The notes under the pieces are model-generated. The model was given only the letters and a program-made list of their open reading frames with translations. It was not told the DNA's origin and made no database searches. This document shows, one piece after another, positions 1-8,519 of a DNA stretch of 64,000 nucleotides (its first letter is position 1; each line of letters starts with the position of its first letter). The stretch spans positions 32,512-96,511 of the forward strand of contig NZ_JBFAAI010000034.1 of NCBI RefSeq assembly GCF_040639655.1, written 5' to 3'. Origin of the DNA: Actinoplanes sp040639655. GTDB lineage: Bacteria; Actinomycetota; Actinomycetes; Mycobacteriales; Micromonosporaceae. The position numbers were made by a program, and so were the translations under genes.

Positions 1-1044
1 TTCACCGCCCGGCCGGACCTGCTCCCTGAGTCATTGGCGACGGTCACCCGCAAGCCGATGGCGTTCCGCCGGACCATGGCGCAACTCAGCCGGCACGGTC
101 TGGCGCGGTTGACCGAGACCGGCCCCATCCTGCATCGCCTCGTTCAGGCAGTCCTGCGCGACAGCGACCCCGATGCGGGCACTCACCGAGACACCATCGA
201 ACGCCTGCTGGTCGCCGCCGCACCCGACGACGGCACAGATCCGCAGTGGTGGCCGCGCTGGAGCGTTCTGCTACCGCACATTCTCGCCGCCGACCCCGCC
301 ACCACCGTCAATCGCGGCCTGCGCTACACCACCGGCAACGCGGTCTGGCATCTGATAAATCGAGGCGACAATCGCACCGCCCTGCCCCTCGCACAGCACC
401 TGTGCCACGCCTGGCGCAAGCGGCACGGTCCTGACGAAGACACCAGCCTCGCCATCGCCCACACACTCGCCGTCATCCATCGGCAACTCGGCCATCACCA
501 ACAGGCCTACGATCTCGACCGGGAGCTTCTGGACCGACGACGCCGGCGGCAGGGCGACGACCATTACAACACCTTTGCCTCGATCAACAACCTCGCTGCC
601 GACCTTCGGGCCCTGGGGCAGCTCGAACAGGCGCGGAAGCTGGACGCGGAATGCTTGACCCACTGGCGCCGCCTGTTCGGCGACGACCATCCCCATGCCC
701 TCGCATCGGCCAACAACCTCGCCATCGACCTGCGCCATCTGGGCAGATTCGAGGAGGCACGGCAACTGGACGAAGACACCCTCGCCCGCAAGCGGCGAGT
801 ACTCGGCGACGACCACCCCGACACGCTGATCTCGGCCAGCTGCCTCGCCATCGGCCTGCGTCACCTGGGCAGATTCGAGGAGGCACGGCAACTGGACGAA
901 GACACCCTCGCCCGCAGGCGGCGAATACTCGGCGACGACCACCCCGAAACCCGGCGGTCGGCCCGGCATCTCGCCAGGGTTCTTGATGCCCTCAGCCGGC
1001 ATGCGGAAGCTCGTGAACTCCGCACACAATTCTCGCTCGAGTGA
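1..1044 (+). CDS. NB-ARC/TPR-type protein, 3' part
   Basis: The reading frame is open from the first base, so the true start lies upstream of the window; the TTG at 34 is not a convincing start. The visible N-terminal part (FTARPDLLPE, then LHRLVQAVLRD) resembles the winged-helix end of NB-ARC ATPases of actinobacterial NB-ARC-TPR proteins. It is followed by at least four kinesin-light-chain-like TPR units of 42 residues, each ending in a GDDHP-type turn. Such proteins act as STAND-class switches or scaffolds; the partner is unknown here. Two neighbouring TPR units are nearly identical at DNA level, which indicates a recent duplication. It ends just before a convergent unknown gene. Confidence 0.8.
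   Translation, partial: FTARPDLLPESLATVTRKPMAFRRTMAQLSRHGLARLTETGPILHRLVQAVLRDSDPDAGTHRDTIERLLVAAAPDDGTDPQWWPRWSVLLPHILAADPATTVNRGLRYTTGNAVWHLINRGDNRTALPLAQHLCHAWRKRHGPDEDTSLAIAHTLAVIHRQLGHHQQAYDLDRELLDRRRRRQGDDHYNTFASINNLAADLRALGQLEQARKLDAECLTHWRRLFGDDHPHALASANNLAIDLRHLGRFEEARQLDEDTLARKRRVLGDDHPDTLISASCLAIGLRHLGRFEEARQLDEDTLARRRRILGDDHPETRRSARHLARVLDALSRHAEARELRTQFSLE
741..957 (+). repeat. Tandem 126-bp TPR duplication
   Basis: Bases 741-831 and 867-957 are nearly identical with a period of exactly 126 bp (42 codons, one TPR unit). I see only about two mismatches over 91 bp. The match is much closer than between other TPR units of the same gene, so the unit was copied recently and in frame. 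Confidence 0.85.
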
Positions 1045-1052
1045 AGAGGTGC

Positions 1053-1823
1053 CTACACCGCGCCGACGTGATCGGTAGCCGTCGCCTGATAGCCGGTGGG
1101 TGGCCCCTCGGAGGACCACACGACGGCCGTGATGATCCCAGCCGGGACCCGGGTGCCGGGGGCGTCGCCGCCGAACGTCTCCACCAGGACGGCGTCGAGG
1201 GTCTGGCGGGCGCCGTCGATCGAGCCGCGCAAGCTCGTCGACCGCAGCTCATGACCGAGACTGATCGCCGCGTCGCGGATGTGCCGGTCGGCGCTGGTGG
1301 ATCCGGCGGTGAGGGCCGTGTCGACGCGGGCCCACAGCCGCCAGCGCTCCTGGTCGAGCAGAAGCCGGGCGGCCCGGTCCAGGCCCGAGCACGAGTAGTC
1401 GACGGCCGTCTCCTCGCCGAGCTCGGCGGCCCAGGCGAGTTCGTCGCGCGGCGGGAACAGTTGCGGGCTCTCGTGCAGCAGTACCGCGTACAGCATGGAA
1501 AGAATGGTTTCCCGGCCCTCGCCGGCGTAGAGGTTCGTGGCCCGCAGGGGTGGGAACCGCCGGACGAGGTGCGCGGCGCGGCCGAGCGGAAGATCCGCCG
1601 CCAAACGGGTGTCGCTCACCCGGGAGTGGAACGTGCGCTGTTCGCGCGCAGCGAACATCCAGGCACGGTGTTCGTCGACGAGCGGGCCGGTGGAGATCTG
1701 CCCGCGGCTCTCGAGCAGGCGCGCGGCCACGGAATACGCCACGCCGAGCTGGGCGGCGAGGGCTCTGATGGCCCGCTTGCGGGCACGGTCGGGTACGGAT
1801 CGGCGGCTGCGGGTCACGGTCAT
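1053..1823 (-). CDS. Conserved actinobacterial hypothetical protein
   Basis: Protein of 256 residues of unknown function. The ATG at 1823 is chosen because a strong GGGAGG ribosome site lies just upstream; a longer open frame would reach 1910. The N-terminus is basic and contains RKRAIRALAAQLGVAYSVAARLLE, a helix-turn-helix-like stretch that I recall from unnamed streptomycete and Actinoplanes proteins. No signal peptide or membrane segment is seen. It is convergent with the TPR gene and divergent from the ClpC-like gene, so it is probably a single-gene unit. DNA binding is only a guess. Confidence 0.6.
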   Translation of the reverse strand: MTVTRSRRSVPDRARKRAIRALAAQLGVAYSVAARLLESRGQISTGPLVDEHRAWMFAAREQRTFHSRVSDTRLAADLPLGRAAHLVRRFPPLRATNLYAGEGRETILSMLYAVLLHESPQLFPPRDELAWAAELGEETAVDYSCSGLDRAARLLLDQERWRLWARVDTALTAGSTSADRHIRDAAISLGHELRSTSLRGSIDGARQTLDAVLVETFGGDAPGTRVPAGIITAVVWSSEGPPTGYQATATDHVGAV

Positions 1824-2014
1824 CGGGCACCTCCCGGGCTCATCGTAGGCACAAACCGTTGTACGCTCGGGGGGCAGCCGCGCCTGCACGAGCGTAGCGA
1901 GGCCACCCACGCGGGCCGCGCGTCAACGCCAAGAGGCTCCGACTCAGCGCACGCGACTTCAGCCTGTCTTCTTCGGCGGAGTGCGTGGGGCTTCGCGTTG
2001 GAGACGTGAGTGTC

Positions 2015-4450
2015 GTGTTCGAACGATTCACCGACCGTGCCCGTCGTGTCGTCGTCCTGGCCCAGGAAGAGGCCCGGATGCTCGATCACCACCACATCGG
2101 TACGGAACATCTGCTGCTCGGCCTGATCCACGAGGGTGAGGGTGTGGCCGCGCGGGCTCTGGAGAGTCTCGGCGTCGCGCTCGACGCGGTCCGGCGGCAG
2201 ATCGAGGAGATCATCGGTCCGGGGCAGCAGGCGCCGGGCGGGCACATCCCGTTCACGCCGCGGGCCAAGAAGGTGCTGGAGCTGTCGCTGCGGGAGGCGT
2301 TGCAGCTGGGGCACAACTACATCGGCACCGAGCACCTCCTGCTGGGCCTGATCCGGGAGGGCGAGGGTGTCGCCGCGCAGGTGCTGGTGAAGCTGGGTGC
2401 CGAACGTGACCGGGTGCGCCAGCAGGTGATCCAGCTGGTCGCCGGGAGCGCCGAGGCGCCGGCGCCGGCCGAGAGGACGGCCCCGGCACGGGAGACCGTT
2501 CTTGATCAGTACGGCGTCAACCTGACCCAGCAGGCGCGGGACGGCAAGCTGGATCCGGTGATCGGCCGGGACCGCGAGATCGAGCAGGTGCTGCAGGTGC
2601 TGTCGCGGCGCCGCAAGAACAATCCGGTGCTGATCGGCGAGCCCGGTGTCGGCAAGACCGCCGTGGTGGAGGGTCTGGCGCAGGCGATCGTGAAGGGTGC
2701 GGTGCCCGACTCGGTCCGCGGCAAGCAGGTGTACACGCTGGACCTGAGTTCGCTGGTGGCCGGGGCCCGCTATCGCGGGGACTTCGAGGAGCGCCTGAAG
2801 AAGGTACTCAAGGAGATCCATTCGCGGGCGGACGTGATCCTGTTCATCGACGAGATCCACACGCTGGTGGGGGCGGGTGCGGCCGAGGGTGCGATCGATG
2901 CGGCGTCGATCCTGAAGCCTCCGCTGGCCCGGGGGGAACTGCAGACGATCGGCGCGACGACGGTCGACGAGTACCGGAAGATCTTCACGAAGGACAAGCC
3001 GCTGAGCCGGCGGTTCCAGGAGATCCAGGTGGGCGAGCCGTCGCTGGCGCACACGATCGACATCCTGAAGGGACTGCGCGACTTCTACGAGGCCCATCAT
3101 CGGGTCAGCATCACCGATGCGGCGCTGGTGGCGGCGGCGACGCTTGCCGACCGGTACGTGCCGGACCGGTTCCTGCCGGACAAGGCGATCGACCTGATCG
3201 ACGAGGCCGGAGCACGGGTGCGGCTTCGCCGGATGACCGCGTCCCCGGAGCTGCGCGAGTTCGACGAGCGGATCGCGCAGGTGCGCCGGGACAAGGAGGC
3301 CGCGATCGACGCTCAGCACTTCGAGCGGGCGGCGCGGCTGCGGGACACCGAGAAGGAGCTTGCCGGGCAGCGGGCCCTGGTGGGTGAGCTCGACGTCGTG
3401 CTGGAGGTGGACGACGAGCAGATCGCCGAGGTGCTGGCTACCTGGACGGGTGTTCCGGTCTACAAGCTGACCGAGGAGGAGACGTCGCGGCTGCTGCGGA
3501 TGGAGGAGGAGTTGCACCGGCGCGTCATCGGTCAGGACGATGCCGTTCAGGCCGTCTCGAAGGCGATCCGGCGTACCCGCGCGGGGTTGAAGGATCCGAA
3601 ACGACCGGCGGGCTCGTTCATCTTCGCCGGGCCGTCCGGGGTCGGGAAGACCGAGTTGTGCCGGACGCTTGCGGAATACCTGTTCGGGTCGGAGGACGCG
3701 CTGATTCAACTCGACATGTCCGAGTTCCAGGATCGTCACACGGTGTCCCGGCTGGTGGGCGCGCCGCCCGGATACGTGGGTCATGACGAGGGCGGCCAGC
3801 TGACCGAGAAGGTGCGCCGCAAGCCGTTCAGTGTGGTGCTGTTCGACGAGATCGAAAAGGCGCATCCGGACGTGTTCAACACGTTGCTGCAGATCCTGGA
3901 GGACGGCCGGCTCACCGACGGGCAGGGCCGGGCCGTGGACTTCAAGAACACGGTCATCATTCTGACCTCCAACCTGGGCACGCGGGACGTCGCGAAGGCG
4001 GTCTCGATCGGCTTCCAGGTCTCCGAGGGCGGCGACTCGTCGTACGAGCGGATGAAGTTGAAGGTCAACGACGAGTTGAAGCAGCACTTCCGCCCGGAGT
4101 TCCTGAACCGCATCGACGACACCATCGTCTTCCATCAGCTGCGGGAGACGGAGATCCGCCAGATCGTCGACATCTTCACCGCCCGCATCGCCGATCAGCT
4201 GCGGCACAAGGACATGGGTCTCGAGCTGACCGGCGACGCGCGGGCACATCTGGCGGCCAAGGGCTTCGATCCGGTGCTGGGCGCCCGGCCGCTGCGCCGG
4301 ACGATCCAGCGGGAACTGGAGGACACCCTGTCGGAGAAGATCCTGTTCAACGAGCTGCGACCCGGGCAGATCGTCGTGGTGGACTGCGCGGACGGCGGGC
4401 TGGTCTACCGGACCGCCGATCGCGAGGAGACGGTGTCCGCCGCCGGATAG
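2015..4450 (+). CDS. clpC: ClpC-family ATP-dependent unfoldase
   Basis: AAA+ chaperone that unfolds substrates and feeds them to ClpP in the cytoplasm. Two Clp-N repeats lie at residues about 1-140 (each with IGTEHLLLGLI), then a short Ala/Pro linker. D1 has Walker A GEPGVGKT near residue 208 and Walker B VILFIDEIH. A UVR-type coiled segment lies near 415-450, and D2 has GPSGVGKT near 539 and VVLFDEIEKAH. The GTG at 2015 gives the family start MFERFTDRARR and has GGAG upstream; GTGs at 1985 and 2006 are alternatives. Length (811 residues) is slightly short for ClpC. Departures from the usual ClpC text (LKPPLARGELQ, IFTKDKPLSRRF) suggest a second, divergent ClpC rather than the housekeeping copy. 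Confidence 0.93.
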   Translation: MFERFTDRARRVVVLAQEEARMLDHHHIGTEHLLLGLIHEGEGVAARALESLGVALDAVRRQIEEIIGPGQQAPGGHIPFTPRAKKVLELSLREALQLGHNYIGTEHLLLGLIREGEGVAAQVLVKLGAERDRVRQQVIQLVAGSAEAPAPAERTAPARETVLDQYGVNLTQQARDGKLDPVIGRDREIEQVLQVLSRRRKNNPVLIGEPGVGKTAVVEGLAQAIVKGAVPDSVRGKQVYTLDLSSLVAGARYRGDFEERLKKVLKEIHSRADVILFIDEIHTLVGAGAAEGAIDAASILKPPLARGELQTIGATTVDEYRKIFTKDKPLSRRFQEIQVGEPSLAHTIDILKGLRDFYEAHHRVSITDAALVAAATLADRYVPDRFLPDKAIDLIDEAGARVRLRRMTASPELREFDERIAQVRRDKEAAIDAQHFERAARLRDTEKELAGQRALVGELDVVLEVDDEQIAEVLATWTGVPVYKLTEEETSRLLRMEEELHRRVIGQDDAVQAVSKAIRRTRAGLKDPKRPAGSFIFAGPSGVGKTELCRTLAEYLFGSEDALIQLDMSEFQDRHTVSRLVGAPPGYVGHDEGGQLTEKVRRKPFSVVLFDEIEKAHPDVFNTLLQILEDGRLTDGQGRAVDFKNTVIILTSNLGTRDVAKAVSIGFQVSEGGDSSYERMKLKVNDELKQHFRPEFLNRIDDTIVFHQLRETEIRQIVDIFTARIADQLRHKDMGLELTGDARAHLAAKGFDPVLGARPLRRTIQRELEDTLSEKILFNELRPGQIVVVDCADGGLVYRTADREETVSAAG

Positions 4451-4493
4451 GAGTCGCGGAGCGCGCGGGGCAGTGATGGTGGCCGATCGCCCC

Positions 4494-4499
4494 TATGCT
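4494..4499 (+). promoter_or_regulatory. -10 box TATGCT, leaderless start
   Basis: TATGCT lies 6 bases before the GTG at 4506. This spacing puts the transcription start on the start codon and argues for 4506 over the longer frame from 4473. Confidence 0.55.
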
Positions 4500-4505
4500 G
4501 CCCCG

Positions 4506-5378
4506 GTGCGTTTCCTCTCCATACTCTCCACGATTGTCCGGGTTCTCGCGGTGCTGCTGGTGATCGCCGGACTCATCGCCTACACGCCGCTGGCCCACAA
4601 GTACGCCGACGACCACGTGTTCGTCGTGGAGAACAAGCAGACCATCACGGCCACCACCGGACCCGGTGAGGCACTGAGCCTCGGCGTGAAGATGCCCGAC
4701 ACGGTGAGCGGGCTGTGGGCGTCCCCGGACGGGCTCACCCTCCTGATCAACGACCAGCAGATCATTCTGATGGACCCGGTGCCGCAGACCTGGGGTGACA
4801 AGATCACCACGAATCTGCGGGACATCACCGAGGACGAGAACGCGACCGGCCGGTACTACCCGCCGGAGGTGAAGGCACGGACCGTCCTCGAGGGCCGGAT
4901 CACCGGCACGGTCGTCTACCCGGTCGGTGGCCTGGTCGTCTTCCACGACGAGCGGACCGCCGTGGACGTACCGGTGAAGCTGACCGTGGTGCCCGACGCC
5001 GAACGGGGCCGCACCACCGGGGACCTGCTCGCCCTGCTGGTCCACGCCCTGTTCGGCCTCAGCGCCCTGCTGGTGCTGTTCGCACTGGGCAGCATCGTCG
5101 TGTCGCTGGCCCGGACGGGGCTGGCCGGGGCCGGCGGGGCGTTCTTCAGCGCCACCCTGATCGCGGGCGTGTTCGCCGGGATCCTGTGGGTCGCCGAGAA
5201 GGTGGCCACCCCGGACGTCAGCGACGTCGACGTGCTCGGCGGGCTGCCGGCCACCCCGCTTCAGGTCATCCTCGCGCTGGCCGCCGCGGTGTGGTTCACG
5301 CTGTTCAGCATCGCCCTCGGCCCTCAGCCGGCCGGACCGCCGCAGCCGGCCGGGCCACCTCAGCCGGCCGTCTCCTGA
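4506..5378 (+). CDS. Membrane protein with extracytoplasmic domain
   Basis: Protein of 290 residues, not recognised. A hydrophobic segment at about residues 7-28 is followed by a soluble region of ~140 residues. Three more membrane segments follow (LLALLVHALFGLSALLVLF, FFSATLIAGVFAGILW, LQVILALAAAVWFTLF). The tail carries three PQPAGP-like repeats. The topology suggests an anchored external domain that senses or binds something at the membrane. It follows clpC by 55 bases but has its own promoter-like box, so it is probably a separate transcript. Confidence 0.7.
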   Translation: MRFLSILSTIVRVLAVLLVIAGLIAYTPLAHKYADDHVFVVENKQTITATTGPGEALSLGVKMPDTVSGLWASPDGLTLLINDQQIILMDPVPQTWGDKITTNLRDITEDENATGRYYPPEVKARTVLEGRITGTVVYPVGGLVVFHDERTAVDVPVKLTVVPDAERGRTTGDLLALLVHALFGLSALLVLFALGSIVVSLARTGLAGAGGAFFSATLIAGVFAGILWVAEKVATPDVSDVDVLGGLPATPLQVILALAAAVWFTLFSIALGPQPAGPPQPAGPPQPAVS

Positions 5379-5436
5379 TCGGCACCCGGCGTTCGGCGGG
5401 GCGATTCCGCCGCATGGCGCTCGATCGCCCCGCCTG

Positions 5437-5442
5437 TATCGT
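5437..5442 (+). promoter_or_regulatory. -10 box TATCGT, leaderless start
   Basis: TATCGT lies exactly 6 bases before the GTG at 5449, the same arrangement as at several other genes in the window. Confidence 0.5.
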
Positions 5443-5448
5443 GCGGCG

Positions 5449-6138
5449 GTGGCTCGACTTCTGCTGATCCGGCACGGTCAGGCGTCCTTCGGCGCCGACG
5501 ACTACGACGCGCTCTCCCCGCTCGGGCACGAGCAGGCCCGCACCCTGGGAAGGTCTTTCGCCGAACGCGGCATCCGGCCCGCGCTTGTGGTGCGCGGTGA
5601 CATGCGCCGGCACGCGGAGACCGCCGAGGGCCTGCTCGACGGGCTCAAACTCGACGTCGGCGTGGTGACCGACGCGGGCTGGAACGAGTTCGATTTCCAG
5701 CACGTCGTGGAGATTCACCGGCCGGCCTTCCGCGACCGGTCGGCCATGGCAGCCGAGCTGGCGGCCTTCGCCCGGCCGGACCGTGCCTTCCAGGAGATCT
5801 TCGATGCGGCCACGTCGCGGTGGGCATCGGGTGACTTCGATCCGGAGTACGCCGAGTCGTTCACCGCCTTCCGCGATCGCGTCGCCGCCGCCCTCGACAC
5901 GGTCCGCGAGCTGCTGCGCGAGCACCGGGACGTGGTGGTGGCGAGTTCCGGCGGTCCGATCGCGATGGCGGCGAGCCTGCTCACCACCGGGACGGCAGCG
6001 GGCTGGGCGGCGTTCAACCGGGTGTCGGTGAACACCGGCGTGACGAAGGTGATCTCCGGCAGTCGCGGGCTCTCGCTGTCGACGTTTAACGAGCACACGC
6101 ATCTCGAGGGGGACGCGCGGCTTCTCACGTACCGCTGA
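5449..6138 (+). CDS. Histidine phosphatase family protein
   Basis: Phosphoglycerate-mutase-like phosphatase of 229 residues. The RHG motif (LIRHGQAS, residues 6-13) contains the catalytic histidine. It is followed by LSPLGHEQARTLG, typical of the family, and a downstream Arg (VVRGDMRRHAETA) fits the phosphate pocket. The second histidine expected late in the fold is not obvious: the C-terminal motif reads VVASSGGPIAM where many members have a conserved His, so activity could be weakened or the group divergent. The substrate cannot be told. It is probably monocistronic, with a leaderless GTG start. Confidence 0.85.
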   Translation: MARLLLIRHGQASFGADDYDALSPLGHEQARTLGRSFAERGIRPALVVRGDMRRHAETAEGLLDGLKLDVGVVTDAGWNEFDFQHVVEIHRPAFRDRSAMAAELAAFARPDRAFQEIFDAATSRWASGDFDPEYAESFTAFRDRVAAALDTVRELLREHRDVVVASSGGPIAMAASLLTTGTAAGWAAFNRVSVNTGVTKVISGSRGLSLSTFNEHTHLEGDARLLTYR

Positions 6139-6147
6139 AAGGCATTG

Positions 6148-6165
6148 CATCAAATTGGTTTGATG
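6148..6165. promoter_or_regulatory. ArsR-type operator
   Basis: Perfect inverted repeat CATCAAA-TTGG-TTTGATG immediately abutting the -10 box of the downstream arsR-arsC fusion. ArsR/SmtB repressors bind such imperfect 12-2-12 type dyads; position over the promoter predicts autorepression relieved by metalloid. Confidence 0.75.
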
Positions 6166-6171
6166 TAGTCT
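6166..6171 (+). promoter_or_regulatory. -10 box TAGTCT, leaderless start
   Basis: TAGTCT directly follows the operator and lies 6 bases before the ATG at 6178. Confidence 0.6.
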
Positions 6172-6177
6172 GCGGTC

Positions 6178-6909
6178 ATGGGGACCGACGCACCACCCCC
6201 GTTCCTGACCGCCGCCGGGCATCCGATCCGGTGGCGGCTGCTGAGCGAGCTGGCCCGCAGCGACCTCGCGGTGCACGAGCTGACCGCGCTGCTCGGCCAG
6301 CCGCAGAACCTTGTCTCCTACCACCTCGGCAAACTCCGCAAGGCCGGGCTCGTCACGGCCCGGCGCAGCAGCGCCGACGGTCGCGACACCTACTACGCAC
6401 TGCACCTCGACCGGTGCGCGGCCATGATCGCCGGCACCGGCGGCGCCCTCCACCCCGCACTCCGGTTGCGCACCCCCGCACCCCCTCCGGCAGCCCGCAC
6501 ACGTGTCCTCTTCCTGTGCACCGGCAACAGCGCCCGATCCCAGATGGCCGAGGCCATCCTGCGGCGCGAGGCAGGCGAGGCGGCCGAGGTCCGCAGCGCC
6601 GGCAGCAACCCCAAACCCGTTCATCCGTACGCCGTAGCGGCGCTCGCCTCCCGCGGCCTCGATCTGAGCACCGCCGAGCCGAAGCATCTCGACCGGTTCA
6701 CCGGCCGGCGCTTCGACCACGTGATCACCCTCTGCGACCGGGTCAAAGAGGTGTGCCCCGAGTTCGGCGGGAACCGGCGGCCACTGCACTGGAGCATTCC
6801 CGACCCGTCCCGCGACCCGGCCGGACAGCCCGCGTTCGAGCGCCTGGCCGACGAGCTGACCGAGCGGATCGGCTTCTTCCTGCACACCCTTACCGAGGAG
6901 ATGTCGTGA
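6178..6909 (+). CDS. ArsR regulator fused to arsenate reductase
   Basis: Fusion of 243 residues. Residues 10-95 are an ArsR-family winged helix (LTALLGQPQNLVSYHLGKLRKAGLV). Residues 105-243 are a low-molecular-weight phosphatase-type arsenate reductase that turns As(V) into As(III). The P-loop CTGNSARS has the nucleophile Cys114, and Cys186 and Cys193 in LCDRVKEVCP match the resolving pair of thioredoxin-coupled ArsC. The usual ArsR metal site (ELCVCDL) is replaced by the Cys-free DLAVHEL, so the inducer would have to bind elsewhere, perhaps at the reductase cysteines. It heads a three-gene operon; its stop overlaps the next start by 4 bases. Confidence 0.9.
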   Translation: MGTDAPPPFLTAAGHPIRWRLLSELARSDLAVHELTALLGQPQNLVSYHLGKLRKAGLVTARRSSADGRDTYYALHLDRCAAMIAGTGGALHPALRLRTPAPPPAARTRVLFLCTGNSARSQMAEAILRREAGEAAEVRSAGSNPKPVHPYAVAALASRGLDLSTAEPKHLDRFTGRRFDHVITLCDRVKEVCPEFGGNRRPLHWSIPDPSRDPAGQPAFERLADELTERIGFFLHTLTEEMS

Positions 6910-7289
6910 CCGACAGCACCGTGCACGTCCGTTACCTGGTGGAGGACGTCCAAGCCTCGATCGATTTCTACACCGCCCACCTGGGCTTCGAGTCGATCAC
7001 CACCTTCCTGCCCGCGTTCGCCGACGTCCGCCGCGGCAACCTGCGCCTGCTTCTGTCCGGCCCGGCCAGCTCGGCCGGCCGCGCCATGCCCGACGGCCGG
7101 GTCCCGCACGCCGGCGGCTGGAACCGTATCCACCTGCTCGTCGACGACATCGACGGCGAGGTGGGCCGGCTGCGCGCCGCCGGGATCCCGTTCCGCAGCG
7201 ACATCGTGAGCGGTCCCGGCGGACGTCAGATCGTCCTCGACGACCCGTCCGGCAACCCGATCGAACTCTTCCAGCCGGCCGGTACCTGA
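6906..7289 (+). CDS. VOC (glyoxalase-like) family protein
   Basis: Single-domain vicinal-oxygen-chelate protein of 127 residues. The GTG at 6906 overlaps the arsR-arsC stop (GTGA). The two beta-alpha-beta-beta-beta halves are visible (VRYLVEDVQASIDFYTAHLGF and NRIHLLVDDIDGEVGRLRAAGI). It ends in the metal-ligand motif DPSGNPIELFQP. The place in an arsenic operon suggests ArsI-like C-As lyase, but there is no cysteine at all and ArsI needs a vicinal Cys pair for arsenic. It could instead modify or bind another toxic compound. Confidence 0.85.
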   Translation: MTDSTVHVRYLVEDVQASIDFYTAHLGFESITTFLPAFADVRRGNLRLLLSGPASSAGRAMPDGRVPHAGGWNRIHLLVDDIDGEVGRLRAAGIPFRSDIVSGPGGRQIVLDDPSGNPIELFQPAGT

Positions 7290-8450
7290 GTGACCACCAC
7301 AGTGCCACGGGCGAGCCTCGGCACGGTGCTCGCCCAGTGGGGCCGGATCGGCTGCATCGGATTCGGCGGGCCACCAGCCCACATCGCGCTGCTGCGCAAA
7401 CTTTGCGTCGACGACCGGCGCTGGCTGGACGACCGGGAGTTCGAGGACGCGGTCGCCGCCTGCAATCTGCTGCCCGGCCCGTCGTCGACCCAGCTGGCCA
7501 TCTACTGCGCGTGGCGCGTCCGCGGGCGGGCCGGTGCCCTGGCCGGTGGCGCCGCCTTCATCGTGCCCGGCCTGGTGGCCATCCTGGCCCTGGCCGCACT
7601 GTTCCTCGGAGACCCGCCGACCTGGGTGAGGGCTGCCGGAGCCGGCGCCGGAGCGGCCGTCGTCGCGATCGCGCTTCAGGCCGGCTGGAGCCTGATGCCA
7701 CCCGGCTGGCTGCGGGCCCCGCAACAGAGCAGCCGCCTGCGATGGTCCACATATCTGCTGCTCGGCGCGGTAGCGGCCGCCACCGTGGGCCCCTGGCTGG
7801 TCCTCGTGCTGATCGCCTGCGGCGTGGCCGAGATCCTCTTCCAGCGTCCGCCCCTACCGACCCGGCGACCCACCGCCGCGTTGCCGGCCCTGGCGCTGGC
7901 CGGCGCCGGCACCGGAGTCCTGGCAGCCCTGTCGTGGACGGCGCTGAAGGTCGGCGCCCTCTCCTACGGCGGCGGCTTCGTGATCATCCCCCTGATGCAG
8001 GCCGACGCCGTCGAGCACCACCGCTGGATGACCGCCGCCGAGTTCCTCAACGCGGTCGCGCTCGGCCAGATCACGCCCGGGCCGGTCGTACACACGGTGG
8101 CCGTGGTCGGTTACGCCGCCGCCGGGCTCGCCGGCGGTCTGCTCGCTGCCGCCGTCGCGTTCAGCCCGTCGTTCGCGTTCATCCTGCTCGGCGCCGATCG
8201 TTTCGACCAGCTCCGCGGTAACCGCCGCGTCCGGGCGTTCCTCGACGGCGCCGGTCCGGCGGCCATCGGGGCGATCCTCGGCTCCGCCGTCCCGCTGACA
8301 CTCGCCCTCACCGAGACCTGGCAGTACGCCGTCCTGGCCGGTGCCGCCGTTCTCACCCTGGTCCTGCGCCGGGGCCCGGTCCTGACCCTGGTCACCGCCG
8401 CGGCGGCCGGCGTCGCCCTGACCGTGGCCGGCGCCCCGCTCCCGCACTGA
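7290..8450 (+). CDS. chrA: Chromate transporter ChrA
   Basis: Inner-membrane CHR-family protein of 386 residues, likely exporting chromate. It has the two-domain form: an N-terminal CHR half with GCIGFGGPPAHIALLR and NLLPGPSSTQLAIY, and a C-terminal half with SYGGGFVIIPLMQ and LGQITPGPVV. Both GFGG/YGGG and PGP signatures are present. The GTG start directly follows the stop of the VOC gene, so it is translated from the same message as the arsenate reductase. An arsenic-responsive operon therefore probably also carries oxyanion export. Confidence 0.9.
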   Translation: MTTTVPRASLGTVLAQWGRIGCIGFGGPPAHIALLRKLCVDDRRWLDDREFEDAVAACNLLPGPSSTQLAIYCAWRVRGRAGALAGGAAFIVPGLVAILALAALFLGDPPTWVRAAGAGAGAAVVAIALQAGWSLMPPGWLRAPQQSSRLRWSTYLLLGAVAAATVGPWLVLVLIACGVAEILFQRPPLPTRRPTAALPALALAGAGTGVLAALSWTALKVGALSYGGGFVIIPLMQADAVEHHRWMTAAEFLNAVALGQITPGPVVHTVAVVGYAAAGLAGGLLAAAVAFSPSFAFILLGADRFDQLRGNRRVRAFLDGAGPAAIGAILGSAVPLTLALTETWQYAVLAGAAVLTLVLRRGPVLTLVTAAAAGVALTVAGAPLPH

Positions 8451-8473
8451 CACCACCCGGGCACCCCGCCCAG

Positions 8474-8496
8474 CGGGCCGGCGCCTCCCCGGCCCG
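8474..8496. terminator. Convergent hairpin terminator
   Basis: GC-rich stem with an 8-bp arm CGGGCCGG, a 7-base loop and CCGGCCCG, between chrA (+) and the P450 gene (-). There is no T tract, which is common for actinobacterial terminators. It could serve both strands. Confidence 0.5.
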
Positions 8497-8519
8497 GGCG
8501 GAGCGGCGCTCGCCCGACG

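Noticed and set aside
1820..4249. 809-codon open frame antisense to clpC
   Set aside because: It is the mirror frame of a high-GC gene; the sequence is rich in Arg, Leu and Gln with no fold-like pattern, and the plus strand encodes an intact ClpC.
5305..6885. 526-codon minus-strand frame
   Set aside because: Antisense to the histidine phosphatase and arsR-arsC fusion, both of which carry intact motifs.
6906..7289. ArsI organoarsenical lyase
   Set aside because: The VOC protein in the arsenic operon contains no cysteine, whereas ArsI requires an arsenic-binding Cys pair.
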